Both the position numbers and the translations under genes were made by a program. DNA of 14,440 bases, taken from contig DNCM01000121.1 of the NCBI GenBank assembly GCA_003498085.1, positions 1 to 14,440 of the forward strand. Direction: 5' to 3'. Shown piece after piece: positions 6,854-14,415 of this stretch. Numbering within the stretch: the first letter of the stretch is position 1; each line of letters starts with the position of its first letter. Below the pieces are notes generated by a model, which worked only from the letters and a program-made list of their open reading frames with translations, searched no databases and was not told where the DNA came from. The stretch is from a bacterium. Lineage in GTDB: Bacteria; UBA9089; UBA9088.

Positions 6854-8773
6854 ATGTCGAAAGTTATAGGTATTGATCTTGGAACAACAAATTCTTGCAT
6901 GGCTATAATTGAAGGAGGTGAACCGAAGGTAATTGCTAATATTGAAGGAGGTAGAACAACGCCCTCTGTTATTGGTTTTACTAAAGAAGGAGATCGTCTT
7001 GTTGGACAGCTTGCAAAAAGACAGGCTATTGTTAATCCTGAAAATACCGTGTATTCAATAAAAAGATTTATGGGAAGAAAATATGATGAGGTCGGAGGGG
7101 AAATAAGCGAGGTTCCATTTAAGGTGATTCCAGCAGACAATGGCGATGCTTGGGTTTCTGTAAAGGACAAGGAATATTCACCACCCGAAGTTTCTGCTAT
7201 GATCCTTAAGAAATTAAAGGATGATTGTGAAGCATATCTTGGCGAAAAGATAACCCAGGCAGTGATTACCGTTCCTGCATATTTCAACGACTCTCAAAGA
7301 CAGGCAACAAAGGATGCAGGGAGGATTGCAGGGCTTGAGGTCTTAAGGATCATAAATGAACCAACTGCGGCATCCCTTGCCTATGGCCTAGATAAAAAGG
7401 GAAAGGTAGAAAAGATAGCAGTTTACGATTTGGGTGGTGGAACATTTGATATTTCCATACTTGAGCTTGGAGAAGGGGTGTATGAGGTAAAAGCAACGAA
7501 TGGTGATACACACCTTGGCGGAGACGACCTTGACCAGAGGATTGTAGATTGGCTTGCCGATGAATTCCAAAGAGAGAATGGAATAGATCTAAGAAAGGAT
7601 AAGGTCGCATTACAGAGGTTGAAAGAGGCAGCAGAGAAGGCAAAATGTGAACTTTCAACCATGCTTTCAACCGAGATCAATCTTCCATTTATAACCGCTG
7701 ATCAAACAGGGCCAAAGCATCTAAATATTACCCTAACAAGGGCAAAGTTTGAGGCACTCGTTGATGACCTAATTGAAAGGACAAGGGAACCATGCTTTCA
7801 AGCATTGAAGGATGCAGGATTGACACCAGACGATATAGATGAAGTTGTCCTCGTTGGAGGACAGACGAGAATGCCGAAGGTTCAGGAGTTAGTGAAGGAG
7901 CTTTTCAAAAAGGAGCCCCATAAAGGTGTAAATCCAGATGAGGTTGTTGCTATTGGTGCAGCAATCCAGGCAGGAGTATTAAAAGGAGAGGTTAAGGATG
8001 TTTTGCTTCTTGATGTAACCCCACTTTCTTTGGGAATCGAAACACTTGGTCAGGTATTCACGAAGCTTATAGATAGAAATACGACCATTCCAGCGAAGAA
8101 ATCCCAGATCTTCTCAACTGCAGAAGACAATCAGTCCGCTGTAACGATTCATGTTCTGCAGGGAGAGAGGGCATATGTCTATGACGAAGGGATGAAGTCT
8201 CTTGGAAAATTTGATCTGATCGGAATTCCTCCAGCACCAAGGGGATTTCCCCAGATTGAAGTAACCTTTGATATCGATGCAAATGGCATTATGCATGTCT
8301 CTGCAAAAGATATAGGGACTGGAAAGGAGCAATCGATAAGAATCCAGCCTAGCTCAGGGCTTACAGAGGAAGAGATCCAGGGGATGGTAAGGGAGGCAGA
8401 AATCCATGCAGAGGAAGATAAGAAAAAGAGGGAGTTACAGGAGGCAAGGAACAAGGCAGATACTCTAATTTATACAGTTGAGAGGTCATTAAAGGATTAT
8501 GGAGATAAAATATCTTCTGATGAAAAAAAGAATATAGAAGATTCAATCGCATCGCTTAAGGAAAAGATGAAGGGGGCCGATAAAGGGGCAATAGAGAAAG
8601 AGATAGATGAACTTACAAGGGTTTCCCAGAAGCTTGGTGAAGTAGTTTATAGAGAAGCACAGGCAAAGGCACAACAACAGACCCAGGCAACTGGCACAAG
8701 CACAGGTACAACTGAAACTCCAAAAGAGAAAGAAGAGGATGTTGTAGAAGGGGAATATAAGGTGGAAGAGTAG
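6854..8773 (+). CDS. dnaK: Molecular chaperone DnaK (Hsp70)
   Basis: This is the ATP-dependent Hsp70 chaperone, 639 residues, near the usual bacterial length. It opens with VIGIDLGTTNSC (phosphate-1 loop) and carries the VITVPAYFNDSQRQATKDAG, AVYDLGGGTFD (phosphate-2) and VVLVGGQTRMP (adenosine) blocks. The interdomain linker VLLLD is at 383-387 and the substrate-binding domain follows (FDLIGIPPAPRG, then a helical lid). The tail has a Gln/Thr-rich stretch and a final acidic VVEGEYKVEE-like segment that recalls the common DnaK C-terminus. ATG 6854 is chosen because GGAGG lies eight bases upstream; ATG 6848 would sit too close. grpE and dnaJ do not flank it, and I see no CIRCE element (TTAGCACTC-N9-GAGTGCTAA), so HrcA control is not indicated. 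Its stop codon overlaps the next start by one base. Confidence 0.97.
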   Translation: MSKVIGIDLGTTNSCMAIIEGGEPKVIANIEGGRTTPSVIGFTKEGDRLVGQLAKRQAIVNPENTVYSIKRFMGRKYDEVGGEISEVPFKVIPADNGDAWVSVKDKEYSPPEVSAMILKKLKDDCEAYLGEKITQAVITVPAYFNDSQRQATKDAGRIAGLEVLRIINEPTAASLAYGLDKKGKVEKIAVYDLGGGTFDISILELGEGVYEVKATNGDTHLGGDDLDQRIVDWLADEFQRENGIDLRKDKVALQRLKEAAEKAKCELSTMLSTEINLPFITADQTGPKHLNITLTRAKFEALVDDLIERTREPCFQALKDAGLTPDDIDEVVLVGGQTRMPKVQELVKELFKKEPHKGVNPDEVVAIGAAIQAGVLKGEVKDVLLLDVTPLSLGIETLGQVFTKLIDRNTTIPAKKSQIFSTAEDNQSAVTIHVLQGERAYVYDEGMKSLGKFDLIGIPPAPRGFPQIEVTFDIDANGIMHVSAKDIGTGKEQSIRIQPSSGLTEEEIQGMVREAEIHAEEDKKKRELQEARNKADTLIYTVERSLKDYGDKISSDEKKNIEDSIASLKEKMKGADKGAIEKEIDELTRVSQKLGEVVYREAQAKAQQQTQATGTSTGTTETPKEKEEDVVEGEYKVEE

Positions 8774-9912
8774 TGAAGTTTGGAATAGGACAATCGAAAG
8801 ATAGAGATACGGTGAAGGCAGGAGAGATTGCAACAAACCAAGCACTTTCTTCCTTAAAAGAAAAACCTGACTTTATCATTCTCTTTGCATCGATATTCTT
8901 TGATGTAGAAAAGCTTGTTTCTTCTGTATTCACTACATCAAAGAAAACTCCAATGATAGGATGTACAACTTCGGGTGAAATCCTAAACGACATTACCTTT
9001 GGCTCTGTGATTGTTGTCGCTGTAAAATGTGAAGAAGATGAGGAGATCAAACCTGTTTTTATTGAGGATATCCACAATGAACCAAGAAAGCTTGCTGGTG
9101 AGCTCGCTGATTTAGAGAAAAGAGATGGTTTCTTTATGTTCTTTGCAGACGGTCTCTTTTCACATGGAAGCGTTCTTGTAAGGGGGATAAATGATTACCT
9201 TTCGCCAAAGATCAAGTTAATTGGAAGCTTAGCTGGTGATGATTTAAAGAGAGAAAGAACATACCAGTTTTATCAAGGACGAGTCTTAACAAACGGCCTT
9301 TCTGGCGCATTCTTCATAACAAAAAGTAAGGTAAAAGTAGGATTAAGACATGGTTTTTATCCTATAAGCCATCCAATGAGAGTAACAGTGTCGAGAGAGA
9401 ATACTATCTATGAAATAGACAACCATAGAGCATCAAAGGTTTATCTTGAGTTTTTAGGTCTTTCAGAGCTAGATACTGCATTTGGCAATGTAGTTGATGT
9501 AAAGGAAGTTCGTCATTCTCCAATTGGTATTCCTCAAATAACTGGGGATTATAAAATAAGGGAATTCATCGATATTAGAGACGATGGTTCGATTATTCTA
9601 GATTCATTTGTTCCAGAGGGAAATATCATTAGAATACTAGGATGCAGTTCTCAGTCGCTTATAAGTTCATCCAATGAACTTGTTTTAGACATTCTTTCAG
9701 AAATTAAACCAAAGATTGCTTTTCTTTTTCCATCCTACTCTAGGATGCTTATCCTTTCTGATAGTGCAAAGGATGAGATATATGAGATCAAAAGCATTTT
9801 CGGAGATAATGTCTCTATTGTTGGGTTTTATGGATATGGCGAGATAGGGTCTTTAAGGACAAGAAGGTCTGATTTTCACAATAAATCGATTGGGATTTTG
9901 GCAATAGAATGA
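8773..9912 (+). CDS. FIST-domain (FIST_N plus FIST_C) sensory protein
   Basis: The 379-residue soluble protein has an N-terminal FIST domain (about 25-215), with the hallmark MIGCTTSGEIL and, further on, LIGSLAGDD, followed by a FIST_C domain (about 220-370) ending in IVGFYGYGEIG. FIST domains are predicted small-ligand (possibly amino-acid) sensors, usually linked to chemotaxis, kinase or cyclic-dinucleotide modules. Here the protein stands alone with no output domain or membrane segment, so it must act through a partner. The gene that follows encodes a lone GAF domain and overlaps it by 4 nt (ATGA). The GTG start shares one base with the dnaK stop (TAGTG), with AAGGTGG a few bases before it. 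Ligand and partner are unknown; the family call is firm. Confidence 0.88.
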   Translation: MKFGIGQSKDRDTVKAGEIATNQALSSLKEKPDFIILFASIFFDVEKLVSSVFTTSKKTPMIGCTTSGEILNDITFGSVIVVAVKCEEDEEIKPVFIEDIHNEPRKLAGELADLEKRDGFFMFFADGLFSHGSVLVRGINDYLSPKIKLIGSLAGDDLKRERTYQFYQGRVLTNGLSGAFFITKSKVKVGLRHGFYPISHPMRVTVSRENTIYEIDNHRASKVYLEFLGLSELDTAFGNVVDVKEVRHSPIGIPQITGDYKIREFIDIRDDGSIILDSFVPEGNIIRILGCSSQSLISSSNELVLDILSEIKPKIAFLFPSYSRMLILSDSAKDEIYEIKSIFGDNVSIVGFYGYGEIGSLRTRRSDFHNKSIGILAIE

Positions 9913-10445
9913 AAGAAATAACTCAAGAAGAACTAGAAAAGAATCTATCACTCCTTTCTGTCCTTTATTCTACAGCAGTTTGGAAGATAACTGCAAAGGA
10001 TGAGGATGAGGTATTTAGGATTGGACTTGATAGGGTAACCGATTTTCTTAAGCCAGATATAGCTACAATCCTTGTTTTAGAAGAAGGATTTTTAAAAATA
10101 AAAGCAGGGATGGGACTTTCAAAAGAGGTTTGTAGTGATATAGTGGTTGAAGTAGGACAAGGGACATCGGGTGAGGTCTTTCTTACCGGGAGGCCAATTG
10201 CCATTTATGACCTCTCAAAAAGGGATCCGTCGTTTATTGATCCATTCATAGAAGGTATGGATGTTAAATCTATTTTTTGCTATCCAATAAAGGCAGAGGA
10301 CAATATAATTGGCGTCATCTGGTTTGGATTCCTTTCTGGCTATGAGCCATCAAAAGAGGAAGAATGGCTTGTTGCACTGGTTGCAGAAAGAATTAGCCTT
10401 ATGCTTCAGATACATAGACTTAAAATAACAAATAGTAATGAGTGA
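9909..10445 (+). CDS. Stand-alone GAF-domain protein
   Basis: The 178-residue protein consists of a short N-terminal helix and one GAF domain (about 25-170). Typical blocks are VEVGQGTSGEVFLTGRPIAI and SIFCYPIKAEDNIIGVIWFG, ending in a helix of the LVALVAERISLML type. GAF domains bind small ligands such as cyclic nucleotides, or mediate dimerisation. No catalytic domain is attached. There are few cysteines and no free-methionine-sulfoxide-reductase pattern that I can see, so an enzyme role is unlikely. It is translationally coupled to the FIST gene (ATGA overlap) and to the CCA-enzyme gene (GTGA overlap), and probably works with FIST as a two-part sensor; that link is inferred from gene order alone. 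Confidence 0.83.
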   Translation: MKEITQEELEKNLSLLSVLYSTAVWKITAKDEDEVFRIGLDRVTDFLKPDIATILVLEEGFLKIKAGMGLSKEVCSDIVVEVGQGTSGEVFLTGRPIAIYDLSKRDPSFIDPFIEGMDVKSIFCYPIKAEDNIIGVIWFGFLSGYEPSKEEEWLVALVAERISLMLQIHRLKITNSNE

Positions 10446-11902
10446 AGACTAAGGAGTGGAAAGTAGATTTTGATAAAGAGCCCTTTCTTACAATTTTATC
10501 CCTCGCAAAAAAAAGAAATATAGAAATCTTCCTTGTTGGTGGTTATATTAGAGACAAGTTGATAGAAATGCGAAATAAAGAATGGAAAACAAAGAATATA
10601 TCAAAGCCGAAAGATATTGACTTTGCCATTTCGCATTCACCTATAAACTTTGGAAAGAGTGTTGCGGATGCCTTGGACGGTAGTTTTGTTGTCCTAGATG
10701 AGAGGACTGCAAGGGTTGTGTTGCCTGGTTTGCTCCTTGATTTTTCTTTGATTGAGGAAAGTCTTGAGAAAGATTTAGAAAGGCGTGATTTTACGATAAA
10801 CAGTCTTGCCTATGATTTTGAGAAAAATATACTCGTTGATTTGGGTTTTGGTCTTTCTGATCTTGATAATTGCCTGATTAGAAGCTTTGAGGAGAATCTG
10901 AAAAAAGACCCAATCAGGCTTTTGAGGGCAGTTCGATTTGCATCAGAGCTTTCCTTTGAAATAGAAGAAAAGACTAAAGATTATATCTTAAAGAATGCGC
11001 GCCTTATAAAAGACTCTGCAAGTGAAAGAATAGCTTATGAGTTGTTTGAAATCCTAAAGAATAAGGACTCCTCCAAATTTCTTAAGCTTTCTTATAACCT
11101 TGACATACTTTCTTCTATATTTCCAGAGATTATCACATTATCCTCCATAGAGGGTAGGGGGTACCACCACCTTGATCTCCTTGACCATTCGTTCGAGACC
11201 GTTCATCAGGTTGAAATAATTATGGAAAACTTGCCTATACTTTTTCCAAAATGGAATAGTCCAATCAAAGATTATCTTTATGAAAATATCTCATCAGATC
11301 ATCCGAGGTATAGCCTCCTTAAGTTCATCGCCCTATTCCATGATTTAGGTAAGCCAGAGACGATAAAAGAAGAGAATGGGAGATTAAAGTTTATTGGACA
11401 TGAAAGGATAGGATGTGAACAAACAGGAAGGATAGGAAGAAGGCTTAAGCTTTCTCATAAAGAGATTTCTTCTGCAAAAAGAATTGTTTTAAACCATATG
11501 AGGGTTGGAACACTCATTCAAGGCGGAGTAATTACAAAAAAGGCAGTATTTAGGTTATCAAAGGATTTAGAGGATGACATTATCATGCTTCTTATCCTAT
11601 CGCTTGCCGACAGGTACTCTGCGGTTGGTGAAGCAACAACGGATGAGGATATTCAAGCTCATGAGGATGGAATAAAGGTAATATTTTCTTTTATGCTTGA
11701 TATAGAAGAACCAATAAAACCACCAAAGATAATAAATGGACTTGAGCTTATGGATAGATTTAATCTTCCTTCATCTCCCCTCATTGGAAAATTGCTTTCT
11801 ATGGTTGAAGAGGGGTGGATTGATGGAAAGGTGAAAGACAAAGAAGATGCGTTTGTCTTCGTAGAAAACTATTTAGCTAAACAAAATTCAAGTAAAATTT
11901 AG
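10442..11902 (+). CDS. CCA tRNA nucleotidyltransferase / poly(A) polymerase family protein with HD domain
   Basis: This is a class II nucleotidyltransferase that should build or repair the 3' CCA end of tRNAs; poly(A) polymerase and A- or CC-adding enzymes share the fold and cannot be excluded. From the N-terminus: G33-G-Y-I-R-D38; catalytic D58-I-D60-F; the metal/nucleotide-site block RRDFTINSLAYD; K155-D156-P-I-R159 in the place of the nucleotide-selecting EDxxR motif; and ERIAYELFEIL (motif E). The C-terminal half has an HD phosphohydrolase domain with H300-D301 (ALFHDLGKPE). At 486 residues it is longer than many CCA enzymes because of the HD part. There are about 19 residues between GGYIRD and DIDF, where about 8 is usual. 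The glutamate of EDxxR is replaced by lysine, while Asp and Arg are kept. The GTG start overlaps the GAF gene stop (GTGA). Confidence 0.87.
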   Translation: MKTKEWKVDFDKEPFLTILSLAKKRNIEIFLVGGYIRDKLIEMRNKEWKTKNISKPKDIDFAISHSPINFGKSVADALDGSFVVLDERTARVVLPGLLLDFSLIEESLEKDLERRDFTINSLAYDFEKNILVDLGFGLSDLDNCLIRSFEENLKKDPIRLLRAVRFASELSFEIEEKTKDYILKNARLIKDSASERIAYELFEILKNKDSSKFLKLSYNLDILSSIFPEIITLSSIEGRGYHHLDLLDHSFETVHQVEIIMENLPILFPKWNSPIKDYLYENISSDHPRYSLLKFIALFHDLGKPETIKEENGRLKFIGHERIGCEQTGRIGRRLKLSHKEISSAKRIVLNHMRVGTLIQGGVITKKAVFRLSKDLEDDIIMLLILSLADRYSAVGEATTDEDIQAHEDGIKVIFSFMLDIEEPIKPPKIINGLELMDRFNLPSSPLIGKLLSMVEEGWIDGKVKDKEDAFVFVENYLAKQNSSKI

Positions 11903-11966
11903 TTTTTTAGCAGAATTCCAGAACTTTCGTTAAATCGTAAGTATCACTTTAAAATTGGGAAACTAT

Positions 11967-11976
11967 GGCTTAAGCC
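11967..11976. promoter_or_regulatory. Candidate operator: palindrome GGCTTAAGCC
   Basis: This perfect 10-bp palindrome covers the place where a -35 hexamer would sit for the extended -10 at 11987-11995. A repressor or activator bound here could control the right DUF2723 gene. It is short, and chance occurrence is possible. Confidence 0.3.
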
Positions 11977-11986
11977 TTACTATCTT

Positions 11987-11995
11987 TGGTATAAT
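11987..11995 (+). promoter_or_regulatory. Extended -10 promoter of the right DUF2723 gene
   Basis: TGGTATAAT is an exact extended -10 (TGnTATAAT), which can work without a -35. Its expected start point coincides with GTG 12003. It separates this gene from the dnaK-CCA unit, which ends 84 bp upstream. Confidence 0.5.
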
Positions 11996-12002
11996 CTTTA
12001 AT

Positions 12003-14117
12003 GTGAAGAAGGGGTGGTTTGTAAAGTGGTTGTCAAAATATGAAGTAATAGACCAGGAACCATTCAGAAAAATAGATTGTCTGTTTGGATTTTTTGTATT
12101 TTTTATTGCTTTTTCTGTTTATCTGCATACCCTTACTCCAACCATTGGCTTTCACGATTCGGGTGAGCTTATTACAGTTGCTTGGACATTAGGGATTGCC
12201 CATCCTCCAGGTTATCCTTTTTATACAATATTTGGAAAGCTCTGGACAACTTTAATTCCTATTGGAAATGTAGCATTCAGGATGAATATGCAATCTGCTT
12301 TATTTGCCTCTCTTGCTGCTATGATGGTTTACTTTATTACATTAAAACTAACCAGAAAAATAATTCCAAGCATTGTTGCCTCACTTATTCTTGCATTCTC
12401 CTTAACCTTCTGGGAGCAGGCAATAATTGCAGAAAAATACACTTTAAATGCATTCTTTGCAACTTTGATTATTTTTATCTTACTTAAATGGCAAGAGATA
12501 ATGTCACAAAAATTGCTTTTAGTTTTTTCGTTCATCCTAAGCTTAAGCTTTACCCATCATTTTCAAACAATTTATCTTGTTCCAGGAAGTATTCTCTTTA
12601 TTTTGGCCATTTCTTGGAAAAATAGAAAAATGTTCAATAGACGAATTCCTCGACCAATACTCCAAAAGATCAAATTTTTGATTTTAAGATTTGCTACACT
12701 TCCTTTAAGGATGAATCTTTCTTTATCCTTTATCTTAAAAATGGTATTAGTTTTCGTTATTCCTCTTTCTTTATGGCTTTACTTACCCTTAAGGGCAAAC
12801 CAGGACCCTATCTTCAATTGGGGCGATCCAAGAAATCTTGATAATTTTATTATTCATATACTTGTCAAAAGTTATACAGGATATTTCTTATCCATCAAGG
12901 AATCTCTAATTCGCTTAAGCTCTCATTTAGGCTTCTTCACATTACAGTTTAATAAATATATCTTGTGGATTCCTATTATTGGAATACCATTTTTCTTAAA
13001 GAGAAAGATTCTGCTTTTCTTTTTTCTTTTAATCTTTATAGTCAATGTCTTACATTCTATTAGATTTACTATTGTTAATATTTACGATTATTACATCCCT
13101 TCTTTTATTATTATGTCCATCATAATTGGAATTGGCCTATCTTTTATTGTTAGATTCCTTCCGTTTTTATCATTTTTTATCCTTTTGCTTGTTCTTTTTC
13201 CCTATTTATCCAACCATTTTCAAAATACAAGAACAAAATTTTTCTTCAGCTACGATTATGGAATGAATATCTTAAGACCACTAAAGAAGGAAGCAATTGC
13301 CTTTTCTTATGGTGATTACGATGCTTTTCCGCTCTGGTATCTTCAACATGTAGAAGAAAGAAGAAAAGATATAGCTTCTCTTACTTGGATGTTTTTACCC
13401 TGTGATTGGCATATTGGGTCAGCAAAAAGGCTTCATCCTAATATATCATTTCCATTTAGTTCAATTGCTTATAAAGATTTGAAATATCACAATATAGGCG
13501 GGGTAATACAGGAAAGGCTAAATAAGATAATAACCTCAAACTTTGATATGTATCCTATTTATGCTGGACATGGGATAAGACAGGAAAAGGGTATTGCTGA
13601 TAATTTTTCACTCATTCCAGATGGGCTTTTCTTTAAACTCCTTCCTAAAGACGAAAAAAGATTAACTGAAGAACTTGAAAAAACAAAAATCGTCTTTCTT
13701 TTCCAAGGAAAAGGGTTTAAAGATAGGGTTGCATCTGATGTTTGGAAAAACTATGCCTTAATTTATAATGAAGTAGGGAATCTATATCGCCAAAAAGATG
13801 TAGATAGGGCAATTGCTGAATATAAAAAAGCATTAAGTATTGATTCATCTTGTCTTGCTTCCAGACTAAACCTTGCATTTGCATATATCGATAAGAAAAA
13901 TTACAATGAAGCAAAAAATGAACTTGAAAAGATAATCAAAGAAGATAAAAATTTTAACCCAACCCTTGTTCATTATGGGCTTGGACTGGTTTATCAAAAA
14001 GAAGGTAATTTCAGGGAGGCAATAGAAGAATACAATCAGGCATTAAAATCTGACCCAAACAACGAAAGAGCTAGACAATGTTTAGAACAATGCAAAATTT
14101 TACTTGATAAGGAGTAG
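12003..14117 (+). CDS. DUF2723 multi-pass membrane protein with C-terminal TPRs, predicted GT-C glycosyltransferase (right paralog)
   Basis: This is a paralog of the gene at 198-1994, about 704 residues from the GTG chosen. The first loop carries TIGFHDSGELITVAW followed by LGIAHPPGYPFY, with candidate catalytic acids D52 and E55. Further conserved blocks are FNWGDPRNLDNF, YDYGMNILRPL and WYLQHVEERRKD. Around ten or more membrane segments fill residues 25-410, and the rest is soluble. Unlike the left copy it ends in three clear TPR units (about 580-695), for example EAIEEYNQALKSDPNN, suggesting protein docking or recognition of the acceptor. Sugar transfer in the inner membrane is inferred. 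The start is uncertain: an open frame reaches TTG 11955, but that lies upstream of an extended -10 at 11987-11995. GTG 12003 fits a leaderless mRNA; TTG 12030 gives the N-terminal length closest to the paralog. Confidence 0.83.
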   Translation: MKKGWFVKWLSKYEVIDQEPFRKIDCLFGFFVFFIAFSVYLHTLTPTIGFHDSGELITVAWTLGIAHPPGYPFYTIFGKLWTTLIPIGNVAFRMNMQSALFASLAAMMVYFITLKLTRKIIPSIVASLILAFSLTFWEQAIIAEKYTLNAFFATLIIFILLKWQEIMSQKLLLVFSFILSLSFTHHFQTIYLVPGSILFILAISWKNRKMFNRRIPRPILQKIKFLILRFATLPLRMNLSLSFILKMVLVFVIPLSLWLYLPLRANQDPIFNWGDPRNLDNFIIHILVKSYTGYFLSIKESLIRLSSHLGFFTLQFNKYILWIPIIGIPFFLKRKILLFFFLLIFIVNVLHSIRFTIVNIYDYYIPSFIIMSIIIGIGLSFIVRFLPFLSFFILLLVLFPYLSNHFQNTRTKFFFSYDYGMNILRPLKKEAIAFSYGDYDAFPLWYLQHVEERRKDIASLTWMFLPCDWHIGSAKRLHPNISFPFSSIAYKDLKYHNIGGVIQERLNKIITSNFDMYPIYAGHGIRQEKGIADNFSLIPDGLFFKLLPKDEKRLTEELEKTKIVFLFQGKGFKDRVASDVWKNYALIYNEVGNLYRQKDVDRAIAEYKKALSIDSSCLASRLNLAFAYIDKKNYNEAKNELEKIIKEDKNFNPTLVHYGLGLVYQKEGNFREAIEEYNQALKSDPNNERARQCLEQCKILLDKE

Positions 14118-14119
14118 TT

Positions 14120-14145
14120 AAAATTGACCAGTCCGGTTGATTTTT
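14120..14145 (+). terminator. Candidate intrinsic terminator after the right DUF2723 gene
   Basis: A stem of about 10 bp (14120-14129 with 14135-14144, two G-U pairs in RNA) closes a 5-nt loop and runs into TTTTT at 14141-14145, 3 nt after the TAG stop. The stem is weak apart from its CC/GG top, so efficiency is uncertain. Confidence 0.45.
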
Positions 14146-14361
14146 GAAAAAGATGATTGCTAAAGTCAAACAAAATCATTAATGAATGAAGCTTTTCAAT
14201 TTGTAGACATTCCGTAATTTTTACCATTATTCAGCAATAAGAAAATGGAATAGATATTCGTAGTCCATTAGTTGATGATGAATAGAATTTTCTGTGGGTT
14301 TATTTGGATAGGTTTATGTAAAGAAGGAAATTTCCTATTTTAAGAGTCAACATAACAGTGA

Positions 14362-14380
14362 AAGTAGTATGGAAGTAGTA
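14362..14380. repeat. Direct repeat AAGTAGTA with 11-bp period
   Basis: Two identical 8-mers begin 11 bp apart, one helical turn, and end about 30 bp before the TATAAT at 14410-14415. This spacing suits two subunits of a regulator on one face of the DNA, such as an OmpR/PhoB-type protein. It may also be chance. Confidence 0.3.
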
Positions 14381-14409
14381 CAGAATAAATGTCAATTTTT
14401 CTCTCAAGG

Positions 14410-14415
14410 TATAAT
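14410..14415 (+). promoter_or_regulatory. Candidate outward -10 element at the right edge
   Basis: TATAAT sits in the string GGTATAATCT, which also occurs at the promoter of the right DUF2723 gene (from 11988). It probably serves a gene beyond the window. No clear -35 is present, and the preceding base context lacks the TGn of an extended -10. Confidence 0.3.

Noticed and set aside
6793..7287. Minus-strand open frame of 164 codons opposite the start of dnaK.
   Set aside because: It mirrors highly conserved dnaK codons, and the peptide has no family features. Long antisense frames are common opposite dnaK.
8543..9077. Minus-strand open frames across the dnaK-FIST junction.
   Set aside because: They are antisense to two well-supported genes, Leu/Ser/Pro/Cys-rich, and have no plausible start signals.
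11955..12002. Upstream TTG start for the right DUF2723 gene.
   Set aside because: No ribosome binding site precedes it, it lies before the likely promoter, and the added residues have no match in the left paralog.
12182..12487. Plus-strand open frame of 101 codons inside the right DUF2723 gene.
   Set aside because: It lies wholly inside a conserved membrane-protein frame, and the Cys/Tyr/Ile-rich translation is what a shifted frame gives.
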